Of a stretch of DNA of 64,000 bases, positions 63,601 to 64,000 are shown piece after piece. How positions within the stretch are numbered: position 1 is the first letter of the stretch; every line of letters starts with the position of its first letter. Made by a program: the position numbers and the translations under genes. Under the pieces are notes generated by a model. That model searched no databases and had not been told where the DNA came from. It worked only from the letters and a program-made list of their open reading frames with translations. Source of the stretch: Nemania diffusa (lineage: Eukaryota; Ascomycota; Sordariomycetes; Xylariales; Xylariaceae); assembly GCA_038501195.1 (NCBI GenBank), contig JBBPUQ010000007.1:2333501-2397500 (forward strand). The letters run 5' to 3'.

Positions 63601-64000
63601 CGCTGCCGAATTAGCACAAACGTTATACGAACAAGTAGAGTGCAAATTTGGCTTACCAGAGGGGATTGTAAGCGACAGAGACAAGCTAATCACAAGCTGT
63701 TTTTGGAAGGAATTCTGCGACGAAAGGGAGATCAAGCGGCGATTGTTTACCGCTTGGCATTCGCAGACCGACGGGCAAACGGAACGCACCTATCAGACTT
63801 TTGAAAAGTACTTGAGAACGTACGCCGTTCAAGAGCTAAATGCATGGCCTAGGGTACTTTAGGAAGCAGAATTCGCGTATAACAACAGTACGTATGCTAC
63901 TATCGGGTGCTCACCTTTCGAAGCTTTATATGGCTACTACCCTAGGATCATAGAATTTGTTCCAGAAAGACTACAGTTAAAAGTACAAGGGGTAAAAAAG
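60601..64000 (+). pseudogene. pol-like region: protease, RT, RNase H, integrase; multiple stops, 3' truncated
   Basis: One frame throughout. Protease with DTGAQ at 60743. Reverse transcriptase from about 61400: [52 protein letters not shown], then the catalytic motif reads YLNN at 61751-61762 where active enzymes have Y-x-D-D. RNase H from ~62160 (ETDAST, WTDHMALR). Integrase zinc region ~63260-63400 with a His replaced by Tyr, and the catalytic core (LDFITGLP, VDRFTKTA, SDRDKLIT, HSQTDGQTER). In-frame stops include 61697, 61838, 62042, 62783, 63383 and 63860. Many stops are TAA or TAG where related elements keep Gln, as expected from C-to-T change at CpA. Runs off the window. Confidence 0.88.

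Larger units (their letters stand above)
59149..64000 (+). mobile_element. Ty3/gypsy LTR retrotransposon, mutated and cut by the window edge
   Basis: Order is LTR candidate, gag with zinc knuckle, then protease, reverse transcriptase, RNase H and integrase, the Ty3/gypsy (Metaviridae) order. The gag frame and the pol frame differ by -1, as in elements that use frameshifting. Both frames carry many stops and several conserved residues are lost, so it is not autonomous. The 3' LTR and end of pol are beyond the window. Confidence 0.9.

Overview
The window is nuclear DNA of a filamentous ascomycete (Pezizomycotina, most likely a Sordariomycete; I cannot name the genus). Reasons: genes carry many short introns (45-140 nt) with GTANGT donors, CTAAC-type branch sites and YAG acceptors; the family set is typical of moulds (Dal5-type and MCH-type MFS carriers, a Pth11-like rhodopsin-domain protein, a 2EXR protein, a GMC alcohol oxidase, an SRPK-like kinase); nuclear ATP9 resembles the Neurospora form; and AT-only blocks next to a stop-riddled retrotransposon look like repeat-induced point mutation (RIP).

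Layout. 0-13 kb is mostly housekeeping: mitochondrial ribosomal protein uS2m (+), a Dal5-like MFS carrier (-), a short inverted-repeat element in an AT-rich spacer, a single-exon Spt10-like GNAT/zinc-finger protein (+) and chaperonin subunit CCT7 (-). 14-18 kb has an MCH-type carrier (+) and a secreted alpha/beta hydrolase (-). 18-23 kb is gene-poor and holds a hAT-like MITE. 23-31.5 kb is the metabolic core: a GMC alcohol-oxidase-like flavoenzyme (+), then a divergent pair consisting of a seven-exon biotin-dependent carboxylase-like protein (BC-PxpC-PxpB-BCCP, -) and a LamB/YcsF (PxpA) protein (+). 32-42 kb has a degenerate SRPK-like kinase, a MYND protein, a Pth11-like membrane protein, a possible small gene, a decayed inverted-repeat element and a 2EXR protein. 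42-56 kb is gene-sparse: a membrane protein, a CPWC DsbA-fold oxidoreductase, ATP9 with a six-base last exon, and an intron-containing tRNA-Arg(CCG). 56.3-59.1 kb is an almost pure A/T block, and 59.15 kb to the end is a Ty3/gypsy retrotransposon with stops, cut by the window edge.

Main point. The divergent pair at 25.5-31.4 kb matches the lamA/lamB lactam-utilisation arrangement of Aspergillus nidulans as I recall it. It puts the parts of the bacterial pxpABC plus accBC neighbourhood into one fused protein and one partner. The shared promoter has a TCGGGTC-AA-GACCCGA palindrome (a CGG-N8-CCG layout suited to a Zn2Cys6 regulator) and seven HGATAR sites (suited to an AreA-type nitrogen regulator). 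Expected role: ATP- and biotin-dependent opening of a lactam or similar cyclic amide for use as nitrogen source. The chemistry of the fused enzyme is inference.

Gene models were spliced by hand; exon sums were checked for frame where coordinates of exons are given. Repeat calls rest on direct reading of terminal inverted repeats and target-site duplications.
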